From Phycisphaerales bacterium (GTDB lineage: Bacteria > Planctomycetota > Phycisphaerae > Phycisphaerales > UBA1924), in NCBI GenBank assembly GCA_028279375.1, contig JANQNW010000018.1:1-64000 (forward strand): a stretch of 64,000 bases of DNA, given 5' to 3'. Position numbers and translations under genes: made by a program. This document shows positions 52,499 through 61,390 of the stretch, piece after piece. Each line of letters starts with the position of its first letter. Within the stretch, counting starts at the first letter, position 1. The notes below the pieces were generated by a model that had not been told where the DNA came from, searched no databases, and saw nothing but the letters and a program-made list of their open reading frames with translations.

Positions 52499-52554
52499 CA
52501 CGCCCGAATCGCGGGCGATGACGCGTTCTTCAAGCGGGTGGCAGTCAGCTGGCC

Positions 52555-53856
52555 ATGCAGATTCACGAAATACACGGCTTGTTGCTGCTCGATCCCGCCA
52601 AGCGACCAGAGCCCGGATTCATCCGCGTCGAGGACGGGCGGATCGTCGAGATCCAGCCAGGCGAGCGCCGTCGTTCCGAAGATGCGGGTGTCCTTCACAC
52701 AGGCGCGAGTTCGATCATCTGCCCGGCATTCATAGATGCGCACCTGCATCTGCCGCAGATCGGAAGCATCGGGGCCGATGGCCTGGAACTTCTCGACTGG
52801 CTGCAGCGGGTCATCTATCCCGCCGAGGCGTGGTGGGGGAATGGTGGGGCGTCGCACCTGCTCGAACTCGCAGTCGGGAACATGGTCGATCAGGGAACGC
52901 TGGGATTCGCCGGCTACCTCACCAGTCATGGAGAGGTCAACGCCGCCGCGGTCAGGAGACTCGAGAACGGCGCGGGTCTGCCCGGTCGTCTGCGTTGGAT
53001 CGCAGGTCGCGTCGCGATGGATCGGGAGGCGCCGGAGCCCCTGGTCCGTGAAGATCTCGCCCGGGCGGAATGTCGGCCGCCGGTGCCGATCTCGCTTCCG
53101 GACCCGCCGGCGGAGACCGGTCGACGCCGCGGGAGTGTGAGTGTCAATCCGCGATTTGCGATCTCGTGCACCGACGAGTTGCTCGCAGAGGCCGGCTGGT
53201 TCGTGCGCGACCGAGTTGAGAGTGGCTCGCCCATCCATGTGCAGACGCATCTAGCGGAATCGCTGGCGGAGCTTGCGCGCGTGCGTGAGCTCTTTCCGGA
53301 TGACCCGAACTACACCTCGGTCTACGACCGGCACGGACTTCTGACAGACCAGACGCTTCTGGGGCACTGCAACCATCTCACCGCAGAGGAATGGGGCCTG
53401 ATCGCCGAACGAAGATCGGTGACCGTCCATTGTCCAACAGCGAACGTCTTCCTCGTGGCCGGGCTCTTTGATCTTGACGCGGCGCGTGATCACGGCGTAC
53501 GGGTCGGACTCGGATCCGATGTGGCTGCGGGCGCCGATGTCGCGATGCCGCGCGTGGCGAGGGCGATGATCGAGACAGCCAAACTTCGCAAGATGACGAT
53601 CGCACCGAATGCCTGGGTTCCAACTCCCGCCGACGCATGGGCTCAGATGACGAAGGGGAACGCCGATGCCTTGGGATGGAATGACGCCGGGCGACTCGAG
53701 ATTGGAGGGGCGGCCGATCTCCTCGCGTTGACCCCGCCTGCGTCCTGGTTGGACGAACATCTCATCGGCCGCCTGCTCTACAACTGGAGCGCGGAGCTCA
53801 TATCCGCACGAATCGTCGATGGTGAACTCATGGATGAGCCGGCGCGACAATGCTGA
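52555..53856 (+). CDS. guaD: Guanine deaminase-like amidohydrolase
   Basis: A 433-residue metal-dependent amidohydrolase. Metal ligands are in PAFIDAHLHLPQIG, HVQTHLAES, LGHCNHL and LGSDVAAGADVAMP. The AHLHLPQ...LLDWLQRVIYPAEAWW segment and the DVAAG aspartate loop are closer to guanine deaminase than to cytosine or chlorohydrolase enzymes. It converts guanine to xanthine and ammonia in the cytoplasm. It is first in an operon with the rhomboid and trpF genes, its stop overlapping the next start by seven bases. Confidence 0.85.
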   Translation: MQIHEIHGLLLLDPAKRPEPGFIRVEDGRIVEIQPGERRRSEDAGVLHTGASSIICPAFIDAHLHLPQIGSIGADGLELLDWLQRVIYPAEAWWGNGGASHLLELAVGNMVDQGTLGFAGYLTSHGEVNAAAVRRLENGAGLPGRLRWIAGRVAMDREAPEPLVREDLARAECRPPVPISLPDPPAETGRRRGSVSVNPRFAISCTDELLAEAGWFVRDRVESGSPIHVQTHLAESLAELARVRELFPDDPNYTSVYDRHGLLTDQTLLGHCNHLTAEEWGLIAERRSVTVHCPTANVFLVAGLFDLDAARDHGVRVGLGSDVAAGADVAMPRVARAMIETAKLRKMTIAPNAWVPTPADAWAQMTKGNADALGWNDAGRLEIGGAADLLALTPPASWLDEHLIGRLLYNWSAELISARIVDGELMDEPARQC

Positions 53857-55028
53857 TTCCGCTCTCCATTGATCGTCCGCTCCGTCGTCCAACGCTCGTC
53901 AATCACTGGCTGATGGCGATCAATGTCGCCGTGTATGTCGTTGAGATGACGCTCAAGGCGCTCGCGCCAGACGCATTCAACCAAATGCTGGCCTTCATGG
54001 CGATGAGGCCGTCGCAGTTCGAGCCGTGGACCGTCGTGACGTATCAGTTTGCCCACGCGGACTTTCTCCACCTGCTCTTCAACATGCTCTTCCTCTTCAT
54101 CTTCGGTCCTGCGGTGGAGGACAAATTCGGACGGGTGCGGTATCTGCTCTTCTATCTGGCGGGTGGAGCTGCGGCCGGGGGACTGCACGCCGCGTTCTTT
54201 CCGAATCCGCTCATCGGGGCAAGTGGATCGATCGCCGGTGTGACCGGCGCGTTCCTTGTCTTCTTTCCCTTCACGCATGTGCGCGTGCTTCTTTTCTTCA
54301 TACTCATCGGCACATTCTCGATCCCGTCGTGGTGGCTCATCGCATTCGCGATCGCACGGGACATCTTCATGCAGGGCCTCGGAGGCGCCGGCAACGTCGC
54401 CCATCTCGCCCATCTCGGCGGGTATGCCTGGGGCATCGGGCTTTCGCTTCTGCTGCTCGCGACGGGCAAGATCGAGCGAGAGCCATTCGACCTCTTCAGC
54501 GTCGGTCGCCAACGGTGGAGGCGAAGACAGTTCAAGGAGGTCACCAGCGGGGGTGACAGTCCGTGGCGATCGGACCTCTCGAAGGCGCCTCGCAAGACTC
54601 GCAAGGAGACCGCGCGAGAGCAGGCTGAAGAGCAGGCGGCGCGAAAGGCTCGCGACGTGATTCGAGCGAAGATCCGGGGCGACGATGCGCCGGGCGCAGC
54701 GCAGGAGTTCAAGAGATTCTCAAGCGCCGGTGGCGATCCGCGTCTCGGACGGGATGACCTTCTTCTCGTCGCGAATGAACTCTTCAGGCTCGAGGAGAGA
54801 AGAGCGTCGGCGGCGGCCTACGAATCCTTCGTGACGAGATTCGCATCGGATCCGGAGACGCCGGGAGCGCGCCTCATGCTCGGTCTGATGTACGCTCGAT
54901 ACCTTGACGCTCCAGAGGAAGCCCGAGCGCATCTGGAGTCCGCCAAGGGGCGTCTCAGCGATGGGTCGCAGAGGGAACTCGCGGAGTCCCTGCTCGCGGA
55001 AGTAAATGACGGCGCCGTCGAGAGGTAG
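53850..55028 (+). CDS. Rhomboid-family intramembrane serine protease with a C-terminal TPR-like extension
   Basis: A 392-residue membrane protein. The rhomboid core of six helices (about residues 20-215) has FAHADFLHLLFNMLFLFIFG, the catalytic serine in IGASGSIAGVTGAFL and the catalytic histidine in GNVAHLAHLGGYAWG. The remaining 180 residues are cytoplasmic, highly charged, then helical with TPR-like repeats (LLLVANELFRLEERRASAAA, RLMLGLMYARYLDAPEEARA). Such fusions are unusual but recurrent. It overlaps guaD and is three bases before trpF. The substrate is unknown. Confidence 0.88.
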   Translation: MLIPLSIDRPLRRPTLVNHWLMAINVAVYVVEMTLKALAPDAFNQMLAFMAMRPSQFEPWTVVTYQFAHADFLHLLFNMLFLFIFGPAVEDKFGRVRYLLFYLAGGAAAGGLHAAFFPNPLIGASGSIAGVTGAFLVFFPFTHVRVLLFFILIGTFSIPSWWLIAFAIARDIFMQGLGGAGNVAHLAHLGGYAWGIGLSLLLLATGKIEREPFDLFSVGRQRWRRRQFKEVTSGGDSPWRSDLSKAPRKTRKETAREQAEEQAARKARDVIRAKIRGDDAPGAAQEFKRFSSAGGDPRLGRDDLLLVANELFRLEERRASAAAYESFVTRFASDPETPGARLMLGLMYARYLDAPEEARAHLESAKGRLSDGSQRELAESLLAEVNDGAVER

Positions 55029-55031
55029 AGG

Positions 55032-55697
55032 GTGCAACGCACGAGGATCAAGATCTGTGGGATTCGAACGAGCGACGCGGCGCGTGCGGCGTCGGAGGCC
55101 GGCGCCGACGCGATCGGATTCGTCTTCGCCAAGGCTTCGCCCCGCGCCATCGACACGGTGACCGCACGCAGAATCGCGAGTGAACTCCCCCTCGGTCTCG
55201 CGACTGTCGGGCTTACGGTGGATGCCTCGCGCGCGGAACTGCAGCGGCTTCGCGCCGAATCCGGCGTGCGCACGGCTCAACTGCACGGCTCTGAGACGCC
55301 GGAGTCGTGCGCCGGGATCCCTGGCCCGATGATCAAGGCGATTCGTTTTGATTCGAAGACGATCGAGTCGGAGCTCTGTCTCTGGCAGGACGTGCGTGGT
55401 GTGACGGGGCTTTTGATCGATGGATCCAGCGGCGGCCTCGGAGAGTCGTTCGACTGGTCGCGATTTCCATACCTCGCGAACTCGTCACGTCTGCCTCTTG
55501 TCCTCGCGGGCGGGCTGACACCTGAGAATGTCGGCGAGGCGATCGGCGTGGCTCGACCCTATGCCGTGGATGTGTCGAGCGGCGTCGAGTCCTCGAGGGG
55601 CGTCAAGAGCGACGACCTGATCCGTGAGTTCTGCCTCGCCGTTCAGGAGGCCGATGCCGGCATTCGCGAACGTCACGGCTCGGATTTTTCCTTCTGA
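55032..55697 (+). CDS. trpF: Phosphoribosylanthranilate isomerase
   Basis: A 221-residue TIM barrel starting with GTG, three bases after the rhomboid gene. Signatures include IKICGIRTSDAARAASEAGA with the catalytic Cys, DAIGFVFAKASPRAI, GLTVDASRAELQRL (acid/base Asp) and LVLAGGLTPENVGEAI. It isomerises phosphoribosylanthranilate in tryptophan synthesis. The other trp genes are absent here. Its 3' end overlaps moaC by 25 bases, tail to tail. Confidence 0.93.
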   Translation: MQRTRIKICGIRTSDAARAASEAGADAIGFVFAKASPRAIDTVTARRIASELPLGLATVGLTVDASRAELQRLRAESGVRTAQLHGSETPESCAGIPGPMIKAIRFDSKTIESELCLWQDVRGVTGLLIDGSSGGLGESFDWSRFPYLANSSRLPLVLAGGLTPENVGEAIGVARPYAVDVSSGVESSRGVKSDDLIREFCLAVQEADAGIRERHGSDFSF

Positions 55698-56167
55698 ATC
55701 AGGCGAACGCTTGAGATCGTGAGATCACGATCAACGGATTTCGCCATGTCGTAGAGCGTAATCGCCGCGATCGCCGCCGCAGTGATCGCCTCCATCTCGA
55801 CTCCGGTGCGCGCTGTGACGGCGGCGCTACCGAGAATCCGAATCGTCTCGTCATCGGTGCGTTCGAACTCCACATTCGCATGATCGAGCGGAAGCGAATG
55901 GCAGAGTGGGATCAGCGCGTCGCATCGTTTCGCAGCCTGGATGCCCGCGATTCGAGCTGCGGCGAGCGCATCTCCCTTCGGGAGCGCCTGCTCGCCCGTG
56001 TTCATGATCTGGTCGATCGTTGACGCTTGCGCCTTGAAGTGCGCCTCGGCGAGAGCGCGCCTGCGGATGATCGGCTTCGAGCCGACATCCACCATGGAGG
56101 CGCGTCCCTGGGCATCAAGGTGCGTCAGGCGCTGTCGTTCCGACGCTGAATTGCGCTCACTGGCCAT
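55673..56167 (-). CDS. moaC: Cyclic pyranopterin monophosphate synthase
   Basis: A 164-residue protein of normal length (about 160). GRASMVDVGSKPIIRRRALA opens the conserved part, the catalytic region is LIPLCHSLPLDHANVEF, and GVEMEAITAAAIAAITLYDM with AKSVDRDLTISSVRLIQK closes it. With MoaA it makes the first pterin precursor of the molybdenum cofactor. No other moa gene is adjacent. It follows the 267-residue membrane protein gene by 18 bp on the same strand. Confidence 0.95.
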   Translation of the reverse strand: MASERNSASERQRLTHLDAQGRASMVDVGSKPIIRRRALAEAHFKAQASTIDQIMNTGEQALPKGDALAAARIAGIQAAKRCDALIPLCHSLPLDHANVEFERTDDETIRILGSAAVTARTGVEMEAITAAAIAAITLYDMAKSVDRDLTISSVRLIQKEKSEP

Positions 56168-56185
56168 GTCTCCACTATCGCGAAG

Positions 56186-56989
56186 CTAGCCCTGTTCGTC
56201 CACGCTGGAGTCGCTGGCAACATGGGCAGACCAGGACTTGAGTTCGTCAGGAATCAACCCCCACAGCCCCTCCAGACGACGGAGCGACGCCTCCATGCGA
56301 TCTGGTCGAAGGGCGCCCGGGTAGATCAGACAAAGGTATCCCTGTCCGATTCTCCAGGAGACCCCTCGAGTCTTGTCGAGGAGGAACTCCTGCACCTCGG
56401 GCGAGAGTAGCGTTGCCGCGAACGCCTCGTCATTCGACCGAACCGTGAATGCGTCGTTGAACGCCGGATTCTCCAACTCGAATCGCTTGCGGCGCATGAG
56501 ACGATCGAGAAACCGCCGGCTGCGTGTGCGGACGCCGACGCGAGTTGAGGGCCACTCGGGAATTCGCAGCGCGTAGATCGTCTGAGGTACGGAGATCGGC
56601 GCATGACCGGTCTGGACGACATACGTGTTGGTGAAGACGAGCAGCTCCTGATCGCCGACGAATCCCTCGTAGACGCCGCTGACCTTCCCGCTTCGCGCCG
56701 AGCCTGGAACCAGGCGACATCGAGACGCGAGCTCGGCATCTGGTTTCTTCGTAAGCGTCAGTCCAAGTCTCTCTGCGTTCGCCTCGCCGGATGATCGCCG
56801 TCGAGCGCGCGGCTGGCCTCCACCGCGAATGACCGCGCTTGCGACGGCAAGTGTCGCGACCAGAACGATCGCGCCGAGAATGATCGGGAATCGAGCATTG
56901 ACGCGCCCGCTGTTCAGGCTCACGAGAATGATCGCGGCGAACATAAATCCGGCGACGAGCGACAGGACGATCAGGACGATACGGGCCAT
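56186..56989 (-). CDS. Membrane protein with a conserved-looking cytoplasmic domain, unknown function
   Basis: A 267-residue protein with two N-terminal membrane helices (about residues 4-25 and 34-58), a basic linker (GQPRARRRSSGEANAERLG) and a soluble domain. In the domain, GKVSGVYEGFVGDQELLVFT and ELENPAFNDAFTVRSNDEAF are reminiscent of DUF3137-type domains, where FxxxFxVxSxDE is the common motif; this is by eye only. It lies between the 136-residue unknown gene and moaC, probably in one operon. Confidence 0.7.
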   Translation of the reverse strand: MARIVLIVLSLVAGFMFAAIILVSLNSGRVNARFPIILGAIVLVATLAVASAVIRGGGQPRARRRSSGEANAERLGLTLTKKPDAELASRCRLVPGSARSGKVSGVYEGFVGDQELLVFTNTYVVQTGHAPISVPQTIYALRIPEWPSTRVGVRTRSRRFLDRLMRRKRFELENPAFNDAFTVRSNDEAFAATLLSPEVQEFLLDKTRGVSWRIGQGYLCLIYPGALRPDRMEASLRRLEGLWGLIPDELKSWSAHVASDSSVDEQG

Positions 56990-57026
56990 GCGATCTCGGC
57001 GAGCGTGCGGCGCAATCGCCGTCGAA

Positions 57027-57437
57027 CTACGTGGACGACGTGAAGGTCGCGCCCGGGGCCACGCCCATGGTGACCATGGAGCCGACCTCGAACTGAGAGG
57101 CGCTCTGGAGAGGGCCTACTTTGCAACTGACGGGCACGCCGGCATTCACCACGATGGCGCCCTCGGATTCATCGACACTCATGACCGTTCCCTGGACTCG
57201 ACGTGGAGGGCCTTCGACCGGCTCGACGAATCGACCTCCCGAACGGATCGCGTCGATGCGTCTCGCCTGAGCAGAGATGACGCCCGTGATCTTGGATCCA
57301 ACGTCCGCGGCGCGGGACTCGCCTGTTTCAAGCTGAAGAAGGTAGTCAACGCCGGGGATCGCGAGATGCATGCGGCCATCAGTCGCGCGTTCCACGACGC
57401 CGGTTACGAGATTGGGGCTGGATGCCGTAGTGTTCAT
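57027..57437 (-). CDS. Unknown protein with two beta-barrel-like halves
   Basis: A 136-residue soluble protein. The halves TGVVERATDGRMHLAIPGVD and QGTVMSVDESEGAIVVNAGV show the same spacing of small residues and hydrophobic strands, and each is followed by a GS(K/M)xTxG(V/A) turn (DVGSKITGVIS and EVGSMVTMGVA). It looks like an internal duplication of a small OB- or SH3-like barrel. It lies 27 bp after ileS on the same strand, so co-expression is likely. No family assigned. Confidence 0.55.
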   Translation of the reverse strand: MNTTASSPNLVTGVVERATDGRMHLAIPGVDYLLQLETGESRAADVGSKITGVISAQARRIDAIRSGGRFVEPVEGPPRRVQGTVMSVDESEGAIVVNAGVPVSCKVGPLQSASQFEVGSMVTMGVAPGATFTSST

Positions 57438-57464
57438 GCTGTTGATCCTGAGATCCTTCGAGAT

Positions 57465-60422
57465 TCAGCTAACAAGTCCAAGCGCCTCGGCGTCCCGATC
57501 ACTCAGGAGTCCGCCGTCTGATCGCTCCGACACAGTGCCGTCGCGCTTCCACGATCGCTCGCAACGAGGCAGGTCGCGCAGATCGATTACGCCGACCTCA
57601 CCTGCCCCCGGATCAAGCTCCACGCGGCTGACGCCGCAGAGATCTGCAAGGTCTGTCAACTCCAGACAGGCTAGCGCGCCTGTCGGATCAGGGAGAATCA
57701 GCCCGGCGTCGAGCGGATTCTCGACGCCGCCGTCATTTCGGATGCGCTCGAGTGTCTGAAGCGCTTCGTCTCGTGTGCTCATCGCGCGTGTCCATGCGTC
57801 GTCTGCAGCCACGTCGAACCCACGAATGAAATGTCGCAAGTGCACCGTCGCCGAGGCCTCGTCGCCCTGCAGGGCTCTGAAGGCCTCGTCCGCCGTGTGG
57901 GGCAGAAGGGGGGCAAGCAGGCGCGACAGTCCGTCCACGAGCTCCCAGAGGGTCGTCTGCGTGCGTCGGCGTCGGTCGCTTCCCGGTGTGTCGCAATAGA
58001 GCCGATCCTTGACGGCGGTGAGATAGACAGCGCTCAGCGTATCGTTGCAGAACTGATAGAGAGCGTTATGAGCTCTTCTGAAGTCACACTTCTCGTAGGC
58101 GTCTCGCACATCTTCCGACATGGCGTCGAATGCGTGCAGCGCCCACGCGTCGATCGAGTTCGCTGGGAAGGCGCTCAAATCAACGCACATGCCATCGTCG
58201 CAGCCAGGCTTCGAGGCTTCAAAGTCGCCCAGATTGCTGAGCATGAACCGGAGGGTGTTGCGGATTTTCCGGTAACTCTCCCCAGCGCTTGCGAAGAACG
58301 ACTTGTCGGCCTTGATGTCATTCTCATACGAGAGCGATGCGACCCACCAGCGACAGACGTCGGCGCCGAACTCCTTCAGGAGGTCTTCGACCTCCAGTGT
58401 GTTGCCGAGGGACTTCGACATCTTTCGGCCGTCCTTATCGACGATGAATCCATGCGTGAGCAGCGTTCGGAATGGGCTCTCGCCCATGGCGCCGATGCCG
58501 CAGAGAAGCGAAAGCTGGAACCAGCCACGATGCTGGTCGGATCCCTCGAGATAGAGATCGATGGGGAACGCCTCGCCTGCGGTGCGCTCACGCATGACGG
58601 CGTTCCAGGAGCTTCCCGATTCGAACCACACATCGAAGATGTCGTGCGTCTTGCGAAGAGTCGCAACATCAACTCCATCCGGCGCATCGGGATCGCTCGC
58701 CGGGTCGTACGTCGAGAGCAGCTGCGCGGGCGACTCCAGGAACCAGGCGTCGGAACCGCGTTCTCGCATGGCGTCTGCAACCGCTCGGACCGAGGCGCTC
58801 GTCATGAAGACGTCCCCATTCGGACCTTCGAATGCAGGAATCGGGAGGCCCCACGAGCGTTGGCGACTGATGCACCAGTCCGGGCGCGTCTCGAGCATGC
58901 CGCGCATGCGATTCCGGCCCCATTCAGGGAGGAAGCTCACATCGGCGGCGGTGGTGTCGAGCGCCGCCTCACGGAGAGACTTGCCATTCCGCTTCATAGG
59001 TCGATCGACGCCGACGAACCACTGCTCGGTCGCCCGGAAGATGACGGGTGTCTTCCCGCGCCAGTCATGCGGATAGGAGTGCGAGATCATCTCGCTAGCG
59101 AAGAGGTGGCCGCTTTCCTGCAGATGCTCGCGCACGGCAGTGTTCGCGTCCCAGACGATCATGCCTCGCAGCCATTCCGGAACGGTGACGTCGTAACGCC
59201 CGTCGTGCATCACGGGGCAATAGATCGGGAGCTGCTCCCGCAAGCCGGTGAAGTAGTCTTCGGCGCCGTGCCCCGGCGCGGTGTGAACGAGCCCGCTGCC
59301 GTCCTCGATGGTGACGTAGTCGGCGAGCACGATTCGATGCAGATCCGTCGAGGAGCCAAGTCTCTTTGCGAGTTCCACGCTTTCGACGAACGGATGGCGA
59401 TATCGAAGGCCGTCGAGCTTCTCGCCGCTGGCTGTTGCGACAACCGCGTGATTCTCGTTGCCGCCCTTGGCGGCCACGCGCTCAACAAGCGGGGTGGCGA
59501 TGATCGAGATCGACCCGCCGAGATCGACGAGCGCGTATTCGACCTGTGGATGCACGGCCACCGCGAGGTTCGCCGGGAGCGTCCAGGGGGTCGTCGTCCA
59601 GATCATGAAGGTTGGCGTGCGATCGAGGGCGCCAGAGTCCAGGCCGAATGCGGATTCCACCGCGCCACGCTCAACGGCCTCGAACTCGACGAATACGGAT
59701 GGATCTTCGCGATCGAAATACTCGAGTTCCGCCTCGGCGAGCGCCGTTTCGTTCGCGACCGACCAGTGCACCGGCTTGAGATCTCGGTAGACAAGGTCCT
59801 GATCGATCAGATGGGCGAAGACCTCGAGCACGGCGCCTTCGTAGGCGGGCGCCATCGTCTTATAGGGAGCGGCGTAGTCACCGATCGTCAACAGGCGCTG
59901 CATCTGATCGGCCTGGTGCTTGATGTACTTCTCGGCGTAGCTCTGGCAGGCGCGACGAATTGCAACTCGGCGAGCGTCGTCCTCGAGCGCGGAGATCTTG
60001 TCGATCTTGCCGCTCTCGACCATCTGCGTCATCACCATGTGCTCGATCGGGAGACCATGGCAGTCCCATCCAGGGACATAGGGACAGTTGAACCCCGCCA
60101 TGGAGCGCGTGCGGACGACGAAGTCCTTCAGGCACTTGTTGAGAAGATGTCCGAGATGAATGGAGCCGTTGGCGTAAGGCGGGCCGTCGTGAAAGACATA
60201 CGAGGGCAGCTCAGCGGACTGAGCACGGAGGCTCTCGTAGAGGCCGGCCTTGTCCCACCGCTTGCGGCTCGCCGGCTCGTTCTGCACCAGATTTGCTTTC
60301 ATAGGAAAGCTGGTCCGGGGCAGATTGAGCGTCTTCTTGTAGTTGGGCCTGGCAGGCGCTTCGCCCGCCGAACTCTCGTTCATCTGATGCCGCTCGCTTC
60401 CCCAAGTGAGGTCTTGACTCAT
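57465..60422 (-). CDS. ileS: Isoleucyl-tRNA synthetase
   Basis: A 985-residue class I synthetase. The HIGH motif is DGPPYANGSIHLGHLLNKC, the editing region contains WTTTPWTLPANLAVAVHPQV, and KMSKS appears as DGRKMSKSLGNTLEVED. The WNAVMRE and EGSDQHRGWFQLSLL strands are typical. At the C-terminus only LPRCERSWKRDGTV remains of the usual zinc finger, so one cysteine pair seems lost. The start may be ATG 60422 or ATG 60383. A strong hairpin ends seven bases before 60422. It is bacterial-type and charges tRNA-Ile. Confidence 0.95.
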   Translation of the reverse strand: MSQDLTWGSERHQMNESSAGEAPARPNYKKTLNLPRTSFPMKANLVQNEPASRKRWDKAGLYESLRAQSAELPSYVFHDGPPYANGSIHLGHLLNKCLKDFVVRTRSMAGFNCPYVPGWDCHGLPIEHMVMTQMVESGKIDKISALEDDARRVAIRRACQSYAEKYIKHQADQMQRLLTIGDYAAPYKTMAPAYEGAVLEVFAHLIDQDLVYRDLKPVHWSVANETALAEAELEYFDREDPSVFVEFEAVERGAVESAFGLDSGALDRTPTFMIWTTTPWTLPANLAVAVHPQVEYALVDLGGSISIIATPLVERVAAKGGNENHAVVATASGEKLDGLRYRHPFVESVELAKRLGSSTDLHRIVLADYVTIEDGSGLVHTAPGHGAEDYFTGLREQLPIYCPVMHDGRYDVTVPEWLRGMIVWDANTAVREHLQESGHLFASEMISHSYPHDWRGKTPVIFRATEQWFVGVDRPMKRNGKSLREAALDTTAADVSFLPEWGRNRMRGMLETRPDWCISRQRSWGLPIPAFEGPNGDVFMTSASVRAVADAMRERGSDAWFLESPAQLLSTYDPASDPDAPDGVDVATLRKTHDIFDVWFESGSSWNAVMRERTAGEAFPIDLYLEGSDQHRGWFQLSLLCGIGAMGESPFRTLLTHGFIVDKDGRKMSKSLGNTLEVEDLLKEFGADVCRWWVASLSYENDIKADKSFFASAGESYRKIRNTLRFMLSNLGDFEASKPGCDDGMCVDLSAFPANSIDAWALHAFDAMSEDVRDAYEKCDFRRAHNALYQFCNDTLSAVYLTAVKDRLYCDTPGSDRRRRTQTTLWELVDGLSRLLAPLLPHTADEAFRALQGDEASATVHLRHFIRGFDVAADDAWTRAMSTRDEALQTLERIRNDGGVENPLDAGLILPDPTGALACLELTDLADLCGVSRVELDPGAGEVGVIDLRDLPRCERSWKRDGTVSERSDGGLLSDRDAEALGLVS

Positions 60423-60428
60423 CCGCTA

Positions 60429-60452
60429 GAGGCGAGTGGATCCACGCGCCTC
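60429..60452 (-). promoter_or_regulatory. ileS: Inverted repeat directly upstream of ileS
   Basis: A 24-base near-perfect inverted repeat: GAGGCGAGTGGA pairs with TCCACGCGCCTC with one mismatch. In the ileS mRNA it would form a stem of about ten pairs with a four-base loop, starting seven bases before the ATG at 60422, so it would mask the ribosome-binding region. No Shine-Dalgarno is visible there. It could be a translational control element. No T-tract follows. Confidence 0.5.
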
Positions 60453-60597
60453 ACGACCTGGGGTGCGATCCGCGCATTCCCAGGCGCGAGGGCAGCATAG
60501 CCGCCGAAGATGCGCGGTCAACGATTCGACCGGAGCGCGGCGACAGCCCTGGACTGTACGAAGCAGATGGTGAAATTCCGGACTGGCGTTCTCGAGC

Positions 60598-61140
60598 CTA
60601 CTTGTGCTCGAAGATCGATTGGCTTCGAAGGACGATGCCGCCCTGCGCCAGGAGGTGATACGCCTGGGCGTGGACCTCCTGACGGAATCGCTGGATATCA
60701 ATGATCGAGGCACAGGGGCCTCCATCCTCGTCCAGCCATTCGAACATCAGCGCGTCTCGCTCCAAGGCGAACCCGACCAATTCGCGATAGGTCGCGCCGT
60801 AGAGATTCTCCGGCAGCGACTCGGTCTGGACCGTCGTCAGGAAGTTGAGCTTCTCGCTGAAGGGGTGCTCATAATCCTTCTCACCCGCACACGGAATCGT
60901 GGTGACCAGACCACGGTCAGGGAGTTGGACGTCATCACACGTGATCACTTCCGTTGCACAGACGCCGCCATTCTGGAAGCGCATCAGATGGCCGCCCGGC
61001 GTCAGCCAGGCCTCGAACTCATAATCGCCATGGCTCAGAGTACGTCTGGCCTTGATCGAAAAGAGCTCCGGATGGAGCGCACGTCTATACAGGACAAGTC
61101 GATACGCCTGGAGAGTGGCGTACTTCGCAGGAGCGTTCAT
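60598..61140 (-). CDS. Protein of unknown function (180 residues)
   Basis: A soluble protein starting MNAPAKYATLQAYRLVLYRR. Alternating strands such as YEFEAWLTPGGHLMRFQNGG, VQLPDRGLVTTIPCAGEKDY and ERDALMFEWLDEDGGPCASI suggest a compact alpha/beta fold, ending with a helix (VHAQAYHLLAQGG). No signal peptide, helix or known motif is seen. It is 175 bp upstream of ileS on the same strand and divergent from the HEAT-repeat gene. I do not recognise it. Confidence 0.55.
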   Translation of the reverse strand: MNAPAKYATLQAYRLVLYRRALHPELFSIKARRTLSHGDYEFEAWLTPGGHLMRFQNGGVCATEVITCDDVQLPDRGLVTTIPCAGEKDYEHPFSEKLNFLTTVQTESLPENLYGATYRELVGFALERDALMFEWLDEDGGPCASIIDIQRFRQEVHAQAYHLLAQGGIVLRSQSIFEHK

Positions 61141-61225
61141 GGCTTACTCGATGCTTCCCAGAGGAGGAGAGGAGGCTATGTCTAACCCGGAAAATGAGGA
61201 GGAGGATAGTAGCCGCGAGGGCTAC

Positions 61226-61244
61226 GCTGACAAGACTATTGTCA
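61226..61244. promoter_or_regulatory. Inverted repeat in a divergent intergenic region
   Basis: CTGACAA at 61226-61232 and TTGTCAG at 61238-61244 are exact inverted copies separated by five bases. They lie in the 250-bp A/T-richer gap between the 180-residue gene and the HEAT-repeat gene. The arm spacing is suited to a dimeric regulator covering both promoters. The rest of the gap contains an open frame in the plus direction but no coding evidence. Confidence 0.4.
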
Positions 61245-61390
61245 GAAAACAGTATGCCTTTTCAACTCAAAAAGCCGAAGAAACGTCCGGTAGTTTTTGC
61301 GCGTCCGGCCGTTTATGCGGCTTTTCCGGGCGCTTCCGGACACTTGGCGGCGCAGGAGGCGCTCGCTGGCAGGCGGGAGGATGGATCCTC

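Noticed and set aside
57831-60500. A continuous 889-codon open frame on the plus strand opposite ileS
   Set aside because: It mirrors the ileS gene, whose motifs are certain. High G+C coding sequence commonly leaves an open frame on the opposite strand, and the translation is rich in Arg, Val and His without recognisable domains.
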